A stretch of DNA of 64,000 nucleotides from Vibrio mexicanus (GTDB taxonomy: Bacteria > Pseudomonadota > Gammaproteobacteria > Enterobacterales > Vibrionaceae), in assembly GCF_001012815.1 (NCBI RefSeq), contig NZ_JYJP01000015.1:124001-188000 (forward strand). The letters run 5' to 3'. Positions 44,883-54,594 of this stretch are shown here, piece after piece. Position 1 is the stretch's first letter; every line of letters begins with the position of its first letter. The notes under the pieces are model-generated. The model searched no databases. It was not told the DNA's origin and saw nothing but the letters and a program-made list of their open reading frames with translations. Position numbers and translations under genes: made by a program.

Positions 44883-46679
44883 ATGACAACACCAAGTTGG
44901 AACCTTTCGGTCGCTTATCAAAGTTTGAACGACCCAAAAATTGAACAAGATATCGCGCTTGTCGAGCAATGCATCAACGTTTTGAACCTGCATGCTGATA
45001 AACGTGAAACGGTACTGGCGATGCAAAATGCTATTCAAACCTCAGAAGCTGCGGGTACCTTACTGTCTACTATTGGCACTTATGCCAACTGTGAATCTTC
45101 AGTTGACGCGACACACAGCCAAGCCAAGGCAATGATCGGGCGCGTGGCAAAATTGCGCTCAACCTTGACTCAGGCTTTCACCCCATACCAAGATACATTG
45201 GTGCATTCACCACAAGAGTTCATTGATCAAGTATTGGCTCATGATAGTGGCGATGTCTCAGGGCAGGGCTTTCTAATTGAATGTTCCCGTGAAGAAGCGC
45301 AAACTCAACTGAGCATTGCACAAGAGCAGCTTTTGTCAGCGATGCAGGTGGATGGCAGAGATGCTTGGGGACGTTTGTACGATAATCTCACTGGTGCACT
45401 TCAGGTCACTCTAAAACACGAAGATGGCAATGAAGAAACACTAGGTTTATCTCAAGCGGCGAGCCTGTTGTATGGCGCCGAATTTGATAAGCAAGAGCCT
45501 GCATGGAATGCGATTCAAGCGGCAATGAACACACACCAAGAGAGTTTTGCGTCAATTTTGAACGCGTTGTCGGGTTGGCGGTTGACCGAATATCAAATGC
45601 GTTCCAATGAGAAAGACGTACATTTCCTTGACCCAAGTTTAAGGCAGAGCCGCATCACAGCAGAAACATTGGACAGCATGCTGAGTGTGGCAAAAGCCAA
45701 TCGCTCAGTTGGTCAAAAAGCCGGGCGGCTTATGGCTAAGGTTCATGGTTTAGATACTATGAAGCCATGGAATCATATGGCCGCGATGCCTTCACTCTCT
45801 GGTGAAGAGAAGACGTACGCCTTTGACGAAGCGATTGCCATCATCAGAGAAGCGTTTGCAGAGGTCCATCAAGAAATGGCCGATTTCGTTGATATGATGG
45901 TCGAAAATGGTTGGATTGATGCCAAACCGAGTGAGAATCGCCGATTAGGGGCATACTGTACAAAATTTGCGGCAACTCGTTCACCTTTGGTGTTCATGAC
46001 TTGGGGCGGAAGTCGTTCAGATTTACTCACTCTTGCCCATGAGCTAGGCCATGCCTTCCACAACTGGGTAATGCGCGATATGCCTTTGTGTCAGACTCGT
46101 TACCCTATGACACTAGCGGAAACCGCGTCGATTTTTGCTGAAAACATTGTACGTGACAGCTTGCTGGCTAAAGCTAACTCTCGTGAAGAGAAGTTGGAAA
46201 TGCTCTGGGAAGAGCTAACAAGCTGCTATGCGTTGATGGTTAATATTCCGGTACGCTTTGAATTTGAGAAAGCTTTTTATGAACAGCGTTCTCAAGGTGA
46301 ACTTACCCCTGCGCAACTGTGTGACTTAATGGGTGAAAAGTGGGCAGACTGGTATGGTGATTCAATGTCACAAGCTGATCGCTACTTTTGGGCAAGCAAG
46401 CTCCATTTCAGTATCTCTGAAGTAAGTTTTTACAATTATCCTTACCTGTTTGGTTATCTGTTTAGTTTGGGCGTTTACTCTCAGCGAGAAGAAAAAGGTG
46501 CCCAGTTCTACAGTGATTACATTGCGTTGCTACGAGATACGGGCTCAATGAAGGCTGAGCAAGTGGTTGAAAAACACTTAGGCATGGATCTGACCAAAGC
46601 CGATTTTTGGCAACAGAGTATTGACCGAGTCAAAGAGAAAGTAGATGCTTTTGAAGTTTTACTCAATAGTGTCGAATAG
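44883..46679 (+). CDS. pepF: Oligoendopeptidase F, M3B family
   Basis: A 598-residue zinc metallopeptidase of the M3 family. LLTLAHELGHAFHNWVM is the HExxH zinc site, and the upstream ETASIFAEN Glu region supplies the third ligand. AAYC(T)KFAATRSPLVFMTWGG and SFYNYPYLFGYLFSLGVYSQ are family features; the last is the substrate tunnel. It hydrolyses peptides in the cytosol. The ATG at 44883 has AAGGATAAAG upstream. Confidence 0.95.
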   Translation: MTTPSWNLSVAYQSLNDPKIEQDIALVEQCINVLNLHADKRETVLAMQNAIQTSEAAGTLLSTIGTYANCESSVDATHSQAKAMIGRVAKLRSTLTQAFTPYQDTLVHSPQEFIDQVLAHDSGDVSGQGFLIECSREEAQTQLSIAQEQLLSAMQVDGRDAWGRLYDNLTGALQVTLKHEDGNEETLGLSQAASLLYGAEFDKQEPAWNAIQAAMNTHQESFASILNALSGWRLTEYQMRSNEKDVHFLDPSLRQSRITAETLDSMLSVAKANRSVGQKAGRLMAKVHGLDTMKPWNHMAAMPSLSGEEKTYAFDEAIAIIREAFAEVHQEMADFVDMMVENGWIDAKPSENRRLGAYCTKFAATRSPLVFMTWGGSRSDLLTLAHELGHAFHNWVMRDMPLCQTRYPMTLAETASIFAENIVRDSLLAKANSREEKLEMLWEELTSCYALMVNIPVRFEFEKAFYEQRSQGELTPAQLCDLMGEKWADWYGDSMSQADRYFWASKLHFSISEVSFYNYPYLFGYLFSLGVYSQREEKGAQFYSDYIALLRDTGSMKAEQVVEKHLGMDLTKADFWQQSIDRVKEKVDAFEVLLNSVE

Positions 46680-46883
46680 GCACATGACCACTGTGGTTAA
46701 ATCGAGTAGAATCAAGCATATAACAGTAGAAGCACTTCAATCTGTTTCAATCAATATCGCTTTATTGGACTAGATTGAAAAATTACGATCTAAGGCGGGA
46801 TTTCCCTTCATAAGTGAGATCCCCTCAACATATTTCGTTTCTACAATTCATTAACATACCGCTGTGCAATAAAGGAGTCGAGC

Positions 46884-47912
46884 ATGACGAAATCTCTCTT
46901 TCGCCAATCGTTTTTATTTGACAGCCTAGATCTATCTCAAGAAATGCCAAGTGGTGAGATCACGCTTGATAACGGCATTTCTGCGATCCTTCATGAGAGA
47001 GGCGTGCTGGAAGTGGTTCCTGCCACTCAATCTGAAGAGACAAAAAGTATTATTTTATCGTGTGGTATTCATGGAGATGAAACCGCACCCATGGAGCTGG
47101 TGGACAAGATTGTTGATGACATCTTCTCTGGCTTCCAACCGCTAGAACATCGCTGCCTGTTTATCATTGCTCATCCTGAAGCAACGAATCAGCATACGCG
47201 CTTTGTAGAAGAAAACCTAAATCGTTTGTTTGACGAACGCGCTCACAATCCAACGAAAGAAGTGGCAATTGCGGATAATCTCAAAGTCATCGTCAATCGC
47301 TTTTATGCGAGTGTAGAAGAGAGTTTGCGTTGGCACTTGGATTTACATTGTGCCATTCGTGGTTCGAAGCATTATACCTTTGCGGTCAGCCCTAAAACAC
47401 GTCACCCAGTAAGAGGGCGTGAACTGTTTGACTTCTTATCGAGTGGTCACATTGAAGCTGTTTTACTGTCGAATGCGCCTTCAAGTACATTTAGCTGGTT
47501 TAGTGCGGAAAACTATGCGGCTCAAGCGTTGACGCTTGAATTAGGCCAAGTTGCCCGAATAGGCGAGAATAACCTGGAAAAGTTGATAGCGTTTGATCTT
47601 GCAATGCGCGATTTGATCGGTGGAACACAAGCAGAGCATTTGCCAAAAGCCACTAAGATGTATCGTGTGAGCCGCACTCTTGTGAGACTTCACGAAGAGT
47701 TCGACTTCCTGTTTGATGACGACGTAGAAAACTTTACGACATTTAAACATGGTGAGGTGTTTGGTCGAGATGGTGATAAACCTCTAATGGCGAAAAACGA
47801 AGACGAAGCGATTGTGTTTCCAAATCGTCGTGTCGCTGTAGGCCAACGCGCTGCTCTAATGGTGTGTGAAGTTAAAGTTCGTTACGATCATGGTCAACTT
47901 GTCTACGATTAA
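46884..47912 (+). CDS. astE: Succinylglutamate desuccinylase
   Basis: A 342-residue zinc carboxypeptidase-like enzyme that releases succinate and glutamate in the last step of the arginine succinyltransferase pathway. SCGIHGDETAPMELVDKIVD carries the first zinc His and Glu; IIAHPEATNQHTRFVEENLN holds the substrate Arg/Asn site, and LRWHLDLHCAIRGSKHYTFA holds the second zinc His. LTLELGQVARIGENN carries the likely catalytic Glu region. It stands alone here; the other ast genes are not in the window. GGAG precedes the ATG. Confidence 0.93.
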   Translation: MTKSLFRQSFLFDSLDLSQEMPSGEITLDNGISAILHERGVLEVVPATQSEETKSIILSCGIHGDETAPMELVDKIVDDIFSGFQPLEHRCLFIIAHPEATNQHTRFVEENLNRLFDERAHNPTKEVAIADNLKVIVNRFYASVEESLRWHLDLHCAIRGSKHYTFAVSPKTRHPVRGRELFDFLSSGHIEAVLLSNAPSSTFSWFSAENYAAQALTLELGQVARIGENNLEKLIAFDLAMRDLIGGTQAEHLPKATKMYRVSRTLVRLHEEFDFLFDDDVENFTTFKHGEVFGRDGDKPLMAKNEDEAIVFPNRRVAVGQRAALMVCEVKVRYDHGQLVYD

Positions 47913-47954
47913 TCGCGTTATTAGCATAAGCTTGTCGTAACGCTTTCTATTTCT

Positions 47955-47986
47955 ATGGCTTAACGGTATCGTTAAGCCATTATTTT
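47955..47986 (+). terminator. Intrinsic terminator after astE
   Basis: ATGGCTTAACG and CGTTAAGCCAT form an 11-base stem with a four-base loop followed by TATTTT, 43 bases after the astE stop and 28 bases before btuC. Confidence 0.92.
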
Positions 47987-48013
47987 ATCTGCGAAGACCA
48001 TTTGGTCTAGGTT

Positions 48014-49009
48014 ATGGATTTCAACCAGTTAGTCGTTCAAAAACGCCAAAGATGGCTTAAGTACACCATGTTAATCGTTGCCCTTCTTATCGCAATGAGT
48101 AGCTTATATCTCATGGTGGGCGAGATTTTTATTTCCCCTTTCTCTGAATGGTCCTCTCTGGAACAGCAACTTATCAGCCAGCTTCGCATGCCACGCTTAC
48201 TTGCCACTATTGCCATTGGTGCATCGTTAGCACTTTCTGGGGCTGTACTTCAAGTATTACTCGGAAACGTCTTGGCTGAGCCCGGTGTCTTAGGGATATC
48301 CGGTGGTGCCAGCGTTATGATGGTGTTGGTGCTTTTCTTTTTCCCAATGGCTGCGACGCCAATCGGCTTTATGATCGCAGCGGTGATTGGCGCACTTATT
48401 TTCACTCTTATCTTAGTTTCCATGGCGAAGGCTTTGCATCTCACCACCACACGTTTATTGCTAGTGGGTGTCGCGTTGGGAATTTTGTCGAGCGCCATTG
48501 TGACTTGGGCATTCTATTTTAGTGATGACCTCAGTCTTCGTCAGTTAATGTATTGGTTGATGGGTAGTGTAGGGGGTACAAGCTGGTATCAGCATACGCT
48601 CACCTTAGTCATGTTGCCGATCGTTGTTTGGCTTTGTTTACAGGGCAAAACGCTCGACAAACTGATGATGGGTGAGGTTCACGCCAAACAACTGGGTGTT
48701 GATGTCGAATCTCATCGTCTAAAGCTCATCGGGGCTATCTCTATCTTGGTTGGTGGCGCGGTGGCTCTAGGTGGAATCATCGGCTTCGTTGGATTAGTTG
48801 TACCGCATTTACTTCGTTTAGCGTTTGGCACGGAGAATCGATACCTTCTTCCTATTTCAGCGCTTTCTGGTGCGTTATTGCTTGTTTTCGCAGACTTAAT
48901 TGCCAGAACGGCAATGGATTCAGCTGAGCTGCCTTTGGGGGTTGTCACAACCAGTTTGGGTGCGCCTGTGTTTATTTGGATGTTGGTAAAGAATCATGAT
49001 TCGCGTTAA
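48014..49009 (+). CDS. btuC: Vitamin B12 ABC transporter permease
   Basis: A 331-residue permease with about ten helices, of the FecCD family. Conserved elements: [40 protein letters not shown] and [20 protein letters not shown], the cytoplasmic coupling helix for BtuD. Linked to btuD by a 14-base overlap. It imports cobalamin from BtuF in the periplasm; btuF and btuB are not in the window. The cobalamin salvage genes lie upstream at 41.6-44.8 kb. Confidence 0.92.
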   Translation: MDFNQLVVQKRQRWLKYTMLIVALLIAMSSLYLMVGEIFISPFSEWSSLEQQLISQLRMPRLLATIAIGASLALSGAVLQVLLGNVLAEPGVLGISGGASVMMVLVLFFFPMAATPIGFMIAAVIGALIFTLILVSMAKALHLTTTRLLLVGVALGILSSAIVTWAFYFSDDLSLRQLMYWLMGSVGGTSWYQHTLTLVMLPIVVWLCLQGKTLDKLMMGEVHAKQLGVDVESHRLKLIGAISILVGGAVALGGIIGFVGLVVPHLLRLAFGTENRYLLPISALSGALLLVFADLIARTAMDSAELPLGVVTTSLGAPVFIWMLVKNHDSR

Positions 49010-49757
49010 CAGTATACAAATGAACAGCCGTTTATTGCCGCTATCTTTTACCTGTCAGCATGGAGAAGTGCTTCATGTGATAGGGCCCAATGGAAGTGGG
49101 AAAAGTACCTTGCTAGCCGCAATTTCTGGGGTCATTGAGGCGAAAGGTGAGGTATTTATTGATGAGAAAGCGTTGCATGAAATGGACTTAGAGTCCCTCG
49201 CTATGTATCGCGCTTATTTATCGCAGTCTGCTCGTCCGGCTTTTAACATCGATGTGTACCAGTACTTATCTTTATCTGTTCCAGCTTGCAGCAAGTCCGA
49301 AAGTGAAACCCTAGTGAGTGTGGTGAATGAGCTGGCATCACTGGTGCAAATTGAAGATAAACTGCATCGTTCTATCCATCAGCTATCCGGCGGAGAATGG
49401 CAACGGGTGCGCTTAGCTGCTATCTGTTTACAAGTGTGGCCTGCGCTCAATCCTTATGCGAAAGTTCTTCTACTAGATGAACCCGCCGCACCATTGGATA
49501 TTGGCCAAGAGGTGATGTTGTATCGATTAATCCGTCGCATCTCAGAGCTTGGTATTACGGTCATTATGGCCAACCATGATTTGAATAGAGCCTTGCGTCA
49601 TGCCGATAGAGTACTGTTGTTGGATAAAGGCGTCTTACAGGCTTTTGGTAGCGCTGAAGAAGTCCTCACTGAAGAACAGTTGTCTGCAACGTTTAACACG
49701 AACGTGAAAAAGGTGCATGTGGAAGGAAAGCCACTTCTCTTTTTTGATGATGAGTGA
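48996..49757 (+). CDS. btuD: Vitamin B12 ABC transporter ATPase
   Basis: A 253-residue ABC ATPase. Walker [20 protein letters not shown]-loop: [10 protein letters not shown]; signature: [17 protein letters not shown]; Walker [20 protein letters not shown]-loop: [13 protein letters not shown]. Its start overlaps btuC by 14 bases, indicating translational coupling. The PAAPLDIG stretch replaces the usual PTNHLD, as in BtuD proteins. Confidence 0.93.
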   Translation: MIRVNSIQMNSRLLPLSFTCQHGEVLHVIGPNGSGKSTLLAAISGVIEAKGEVFIDEKALHEMDLESLAMYRAYLSQSARPAFNIDVYQYLSLSVPACSKSESETLVSVVNELASLVQIEDKLHRSIHQLSGGEWQRVRLAAICLQVWPALNPYAKVLLLDEPAAPLDIGQEVMLYRLIRRISELGITVIMANHDLNRALRHADRVLLLDKGVLQAFGSAEEVLTEEQLSATFNTNVKKVHVEGKPLLFFDDE

Positions 49758-49856
49758 CCTCCTCAAACCCTCATCATTGGGACGTGCACAATAAATTACG
49801 ACAGACCGAAAACATTCCACTAGTCTTAAAGTTAGGTTTCTACTAGGACTCACAGC

Positions 49857-50591
49857 ATGAAATGGATTGCGACTTTAGCATTACTAGTGTGCATTACAGC
49901 GTCAGTACAGGCGAGTCCCCAAATAAACTTAATGACTGAAGAATTTCCTCCGTTTGGTTATTACGACGATAAAGGACGATTGGTCGGTGCGGGTGTTGAG
50001 ATAGTTCAAGGGGTAATGGTAGAGCTAGGTTATACGACCAATATTTCTGTCGTGCCGTGGTCGAGGGGGATCAAATTACTCGATATGGAATCGAATCATG
50101 CTCTGTTTTGTATGGCTCGAACACCAGAACGTGAAGATAAGTACGAGTGGGTTGGGCCATTAATCTCAGATGGTGTATACCTTTATCAAAGTGCTGGAAG
50201 TGCCCCGTTGATCAGAAATGTTCAACAGGCCAAGGTATTAGATGATATTGCTGTTACCGCCAATTATCCTGAGCACTCACATCTGCAGGGTTTAGGCTTC
50301 AAAAATCTATTATTAACAGAGAAACCTTCTCGCAATATTCAAATGTTGATGCGCAATCGAATTGATGCGATTGCAGCGGGTGAGTTTGCCTTGCCCAACT
50401 TGCTAGAGAGTGAAGGGTTTACAGTCGACCAAGTTAGAAAAACAGAGGTGAAACTATTTGAGGTTGATCTCTATGTTGCTTTTTCAAAAGGAACGGATAA
50501 AAAGATTCTAGAGGATTGGCAGATAGCTTTTGAACGTTTCCAACAGACTAAAGAGTATCGAGAAATCATCGAGCGTTACACCGGAATGTAA
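49857..50591 (+). CDS. Solute-binding protein, SBP_bac_3 type
   Basis: A 244-residue periplasmic binding protein with a signal peptide (MKWIATLALLVCITASVQAS, cleavage near QAS). QINLMTEEFPPFGYYDDKGR and LVGAGVEIVQGVMVELGYTT are the family N-terminal lobe; YEWVGPLISDGVYLYQSAGS and LMRNRIDAIAAGEFALPNLL follow. Amino-acid-binding proteins of this type lack a linked permease here. It may be a chemosensory or orphan binding protein. The following terminator at 50621-50648 separates it from the convergent gene. Confidence 0.85.
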   Translation: MKWIATLALLVCITASVQASPQINLMTEEFPPFGYYDDKGRLVGAGVEIVQGVMVELGYTTNISVVPWSRGIKLLDMESNHALFCMARTPEREDKYEWVGPLISDGVYLYQSAGSAPLIRNVQQAKVLDDIAVTANYPEHSHLQGLGFKNLLLTEKPSRNIQMLMRNRIDAIAAGEFALPNLLESEGFTVDQVRKTEVKLFEVDLYVAFSKGTDKKILEDWQIAFERFQQTKEYREIIERYTGM

Positions 50592-50620
50592 AAGCCTATT
50601 TTTATCTTTGAGATAAACAA

Positions 50621-50648
50621 AAAAGGATGAGTTGTGGCTCATCCTTTT
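50621..50648. terminator. Bidirectional intrinsic terminator
   Basis: AAAAGGATGAG and CTCATCCTTTT form an 11-base stem with T runs on both strands, between the convergent solute-binding gene and the phosphohydrolase-like gene. Confidence 0.92.
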
Positions 50649-50667
50649 GTTCGTGTCTTTACGCCGC

Positions 50668-51243
50668 TTATTGCGTCAACGGAGCTAGGTCCGCTGGACG
50701 GTAGTAAACCGATTTTAGTACTTTACCCTGACGAATCGTTTTAGCTTCAGATACAAAATCTTCCGCGCATTTCGCAATAATGTAATCGCCTTTTTGAACA
50801 GCCATTAGCTTGATACCTTGTTCAGCATAGTGCGCTTCGGTTTCAGAATACTCTTGTTCTGTTCGGCACACTTTACTCATGTTGCTTGAATGCACTTCAT
50901 CCCAACAAGGCAAGAACTCAATACCACGGTTAACAGCAACGTTGAGCAGCAGATCAATCAAGTAGCTAATGGCTAGGTTGTCTTCAACCTTGGCGTGACC
51001 TAGGTGAACTAAACGGCCCATAAGAACATAAACACTATCAATGATCGCATCCGCTTGCTCCATCTTGCTGTCTGCTTCGGCAAGCTCGGTCAGCTCTTCG
51101 ATCGCTAGAGAGGTGTGCAAAGTGTCAGCCTTGTCATCTAAGCTCTCTGGGCTCGCTACTGGCAAGTCGAAAGTGCTACGAAATTCGGTGATGTCGCGGT
51201 AAAGGTGATCAAAGAGCTCTTGGGTCAGTTTAGATAAATGCAT
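50668..51243 (-). CDS. MazG-like/all-alpha NTP pyrophosphohydrolase
   Basis: A 191-residue protein. LAIEELTELAEADSKMEQAD and AIIDSVYVLMGRLVHLGHAK form the EExxE...DxxxD metal site of the all-alpha NTP-PPase family; YLIDLLLNVAVNRGIEFLPC and WDEVHSSNMSKVCRTEQE are typical of Cof-like/phosphoribosyl-ATP-PPase-like proteins. ATG 51243 is chosen over upstream starts because the metal-site part begins soon after. Substrate unknown; it may sanitise nucleotides. Confidence 0.8.
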   Translation of the reverse strand: MHLSKLTQELFDHLYRDITEFRSTFDLPVASPESLDDKADTLHTSLAIEELTELAEADSKMEQADAIIDSVYVLMGRLVHLGHAKVEDNLAISYLIDLLLNVAVNRGIEFLPCWDEVHSSNMSKVCRTEQEYSETEAHYAEQGIKLMAVQKGDYIIAKCAEDFVSEAKTIRQGKVLKSVYYRPADLAPLTQ

Positions 51244-51348
51244 TATCAGGTCCGTTGTAAAATGATTGCGCCATTTTAGCAAAATCAAAATGGCTATGTT
51301 ATGCAAAAATAAGTGTTAGATGAAAATAAGTTGACGCGAAAAGTGAAC

Positions 51349-51909
51349 CTAGGCGAAAAGATAAGGAAACAGCTTTTTCCTCTCGTCTTCCGTCAAGTTA
51401 GACACTCTTTCAATATTGGTGTCTGGGATATCTTCCGGATTAGGGTAGTGGCGCAACACCTTTTCCATACTTTCTTCGCGAATGAGATGAAATATCGGGT
51501 ATGGAGAGCGGTTAGTGAGGTTTTCATCATCTTCAGGGGCTGCACCACCGAAACAGTAGTTCGGGTGGAAGGTGGCCACTTGATAAATCCCTTGCCAATC
51601 TTGTTGTTTAATCAAAGCTTCGACCCAATCGATAAACGCATTGTAGTCGTAAAAGTCATCGAGCAAGTTAGGAACGACAACAAGCGTGGTCTCTAGCTCA
51701 TCAGGAGTATGGTTCTCTAGGAGCATAAGCTCTTGAAGAATGTCTTCCAGTAATGTCTCTTCCGTGACAGCGTCACTCACAAAAGTTTTAATCTGTTCAT
51801 TTCGCTGCGGCTTGGCGGCGAATGGGCATAAATTCAGCCCAATAACGACATCATTGAGCCACTGTTCAACTTGCTCTTGAACTTCAGAAGATGAGTATTG
51901 CTTCGTCAT
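51349..51909 (-). CDS. DUF1415-family protein
   Basis: A 186-residue soluble protein matching DUF1415: VIGLNLCPFAAKPQRNEQIK, LEDILQELMLLENHTPDELE, YQVATFHPNYCFGGAAPEDD and ENLTNRSPYPIFHLIREESM. The NLCPFA and FHPxYxF motifs suggest a catalytic or metal site with Cys and His; a function is not established. Highly conserved family in gamma-proteobacteria. Stands alone. Confidence 0.88.
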   Translation of the reverse strand: MTKQYSSSEVQEQVEQWLNDVVIGLNLCPFAAKPQRNEQIKTFVSDAVTEETLLEDILQELMLLENHTPDELETTLVVVPNLLDDFYDYNAFIDWVEALIKQQDWQGIYQVATFHPNYCFGGAAPEDDENLTNRSPYPIFHLIREESMEKVLRHYPNPEDIPDTNIERVSNLTEDERKKLFPYLFA

Positions 51910-51989
51910 TGAAATCTCATAAATCTAAGGTGTTTATTGCCGTAGAGTCTAGCGTATTTCAACATTGGACAGAAAACTTTTCACAACCT

Positions 51990-53198
51990 CTAGGGCGTTT
52001 TTGTCGTTAAATCTTGCTCACCAATAGGCTCTAATTGGTACAGCTTATGGCATAGGAAGAAAATACCAGCAAAGAGCAATGAGCTGCCAACAATCACGTT
52101 AGACCATCCACCGGTTTGCCAACAGTAAATAAGCCAGAATCCTCCAGCGCTTCCACCAATATAGTAGTGAACTAAGTAGAGAGCGGTTGCGGTTGATTTT
52201 GCACTGACTGCTTTTTGACTTACCCATCCATAAGCGAGCGTGTGAGTGAAGAAAGCCCCAAAGCTTATGAGCATCAAGCCAAGTAGCATCAGTGGCATTT
52301 GCTCACTGACGGCGATGAGAGTCCCGAGTACCGTCACCAATGTGCCTGCCACCATACCGGATTGAGACGAGAAATGATGAGTCCACTGCCCAGTTAGTTT
52401 AGAGCTGACTGTTCCACCCAGATAACAGAGGAAAATCAGTGAAGCAGCGCCGACTGACAGGTTATGAGGGGCATCGGTGAGGCGAAAACCCATGACGGAG
52501 TATAGATTAACGAAGAGAGCAAAGTTGAGGCCACCAATGAGCATCGCACAATAAATCTTTGGGTTTTTAATGTGTTGGATTAAGGCGCGATTGTGGTGGA
52601 AGAACAAGCCCGATTGCGGCTTGAAGTTCTTCTGATGTGGCAGCAGAGTGATAACAACGCACGCGCCGACAAAGGTGAATATGGCAAGCAGCCCAACAGC
52701 ATGTTGCCAACTTAATAAGTCAGTCAGGATGCCTCCAGCAATTCGTCCACAGATACCGCCTAATGAATTTGCTGCGATATAGCCCCCGATAGCGTACGAA
52801 AAAGCTTTAGGTGATAGCTCTTCTACCATATAAGCGACGGCAACGGCGGCAAATGCCGCGAGCGCCATTCCCATTAATGCGCGCGTAGCAATGAGAAATA
52901 CGACGGACTCGCTCGTGAGCATGAGTAGCCCAATTAAGGGCATTGAGAATAAGCTGATAGCCATCGCTCGTCGTCGGCCAATAGATTCTGAAATGATCGC
53001 CCACGGTACAAGGCAAACCGACAATCCAAGGGTAGTAGCCGCGAATACCCAGTTAATTTGCGTATTGCTAAGGTGAAAGTAGTTCGCAAGAAGTGGCAGC
53101 ATTGGCTGCATAAGGTAGAGATTACAAAATACAATAAAAGAGCCTAAGCCCAGAGCCCAAGTGATTTTTTTGTAGCCATCGGTGTGGTATTCGATCAT
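51990..53198 (-). CDS. MFS transporter
   Basis: A 402-residue major facilitator with about 12 helices. GSFIVFCNLYLMQPMLPLLA opens it. The first intracellular loop has VPWAIISESIGRRRAMAISL, the MFS motif A (GxxxDRxGRR-like), and ALMGMALAAFAAVAVAYMVE follows. The layout and size resemble YnfM/YdhP-like DHA1 transporters. A LysR regulator (53310) is divergent across a short AT-rich gap, the usual YnfM/YnfL-type arrangement. The substrate is unknown. Confidence 0.88.
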   Translation of the reverse strand: MIEYHTDGYKKITWALGLGSFIVFCNLYLMQPMLPLLANYFHLSNTQINWVFAATTLGLSVCLVPWAIISESIGRRRAMAISLFSMPLIGLLMLTSESVVFLIATRALMGMALAAFAAVAVAYMVEELSPKAFSYAIGGYIAANSLGGICGRIAGGILTDLLSWQHAVGLLAIFTFVGACVVITLLPHQKNFKPQSGLFFHHNRALIQHIKNPKIYCAMLIGGLNFALFVNLYSVMGFRLTDAPHNLSVGAASLIFLCYLGGTVSSKLTGQWTHHFSSQSGMVAGTLVTVLGTLIAVSEQMPLMLLGLMLISFGAFFTHTLAYGWVSQKAVSAKSTATALYLVHYYIGGSAGGFWLIYCWQTGGWSNVIVGSSLLFAGIFFLCHKLYQLEPIGEQDLTTKTP

Positions 53199-53309
53199 GA
53201 CTCAGTAAAGCTCTCTAAGGAAGTCGGTTAGTTGTGATCAAATTAGCAGTCGAAGTTAAATTAATAAAATATATTAAAATTATCATTGTAATATCATTTG
53301 GATATCAAT

Positions 53310-54188
53310 ATGGACAGCCGGCAGTTAAAGTACTTCGTATCTGTGGCCGATTACGGCCATTTCACTAAAGCTGCGAAGGCCCTGCGAATTGCTCAGCCAG
53401 CGCTCAGTATCGCAATAAAGAAGTTTGAAGCTCAGTTAGGGCTGCAATTATTCGAAAGGGGCGATAAACAAATTAGCCTTACTCAAGAGGGCAAAGTGCT
53501 TTATGGTCACGCGGTTGGAATTCTTCGCCAAATGAAAGATGCTGAGCTGGCGATGAATGAATTAATAGGGCTTGAGAAAGGGGAGGTTAGGCTAGGGGCT
53601 CCGAGCATGATGGGCTCTTACTTCTTTCCAGAGATACTAATGGCTTTTAAACACAAGTACCCCAACTTAAAGCTCACGCTGGTGGATGCAGGCACTCAAT
53701 CTATTCGTTCGATGTTAATGAATGGGGAGCTCGATATTGGTGTTATCGTGAATCAAGATGTGCCAGATGATCTTGAAGTCGACCCGTTAATCTGCGCAGA
53801 AATGGTAGCGGTAGTCGGGCAAGAGCATCCGTTTGCGAATAAAGAATCGATACGAATTGAGGAGTTCCTCTCAGAAGAGTTGGTGATGTTTAAGCCGGGT
53901 TACTTTCACCGCGAGTTTGTCGATGAAGCGTCGAAGACACACCAAATCACCCCGCAATTTTCATTTGAAACCAATTTGCTGCCCATGATTCTAAATATTG
54001 TTAAACACGAGTATGCGATAACGGCACTACTGAAATTAGTGACAGACAATGAATCTGATGTTTGTGCCGTGTCATTTACTCCTAAGGTTGAGCTCGATCT
54101 AGCCCTCGCTTGGAGAAAGCACGGATATCAGTCAATCGCGGATAAGACCTTTATTGAGTTTATTAAAGAACATTCGAATGCTCAATAA
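53310..54188 (+). CDS. LysR-family regulator, divergent from the MFS gene
   Basis: A 292-residue LysR-type regulator: MDSRQLKYFVSVADYGHFTK with AAKALRIAQPALSIAIKKFE is the CynR/CbbR-type N terminus. ATG 53310 is preferred to the upstream TTG 53298. The effector domain carries LGAPSMMGSYFFPEILMAFK. It probably regulates the divergent MFS transporter. GGAT lies six bases before the ATG. Confidence 0.9.
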   Translation: MDSRQLKYFVSVADYGHFTKAAKALRIAQPALSIAIKKFEAQLGLQLFERGDKQISLTQEGKVLYGHAVGILRQMKDAELAMNELIGLEKGEVRLGAPSMMGSYFFPEILMAFKHKYPNLKLTLVDAGTQSIRSMLMNGELDIGVIVNQDVPDDLEVDPLICAEMVAVVGQEHPFANKESIRIEEFLSEELVMFKPGYFHREFVDEASKTHQITPQFSFETNLLPMILNIVKHEYAITALLKLVTDNESDVCAVSFTPKVELDLALAWRKHGYQSIADKTFIEFIKEHSNAQ

Positions 54189-54594
54189 ACATGAGGTTCT
54201 ACTAATTTCTGTCTAAATCCCATTCAGAGACACTTAGAACTTGATTGTGAAAATACCACGCTAAATGAACTGGTGATAAGAGTATTTTTTAATTCACACT
54301 GTAACCTTCCTATCTAAGTACTCAATGACAATGAAAAAATTATGCGCATATACATTAATGGGAAAGTGTATATTTACCTTTATTGTAATCATATTGACTA
54401 ATTGGCCTGTCATTTTGAATGGTTCTTATTTTCCAATATACAACTAAGTTCGTTAATGTTAGTTTCGTTATGACAATAATCCACAAGTTTTTTAGTGGTT
54501 TAGGTGAGTGCGTCAATATGTTGTTCTATCGATTTAGAAAGGCTACAAGATTTATTGCTGCTCTAATCTAAATGATAATTAGCTGTTCGTTTTT
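54189..54594. other. AT-rich intergenic region before the ter module
   Basis: No gene-like frame is seen. The sequence is visibly AT-rich compared with the preceding 10 kb and holds the presumed promoter of the ter-linked operon. No defined operator can be named. Confidence 0.45.
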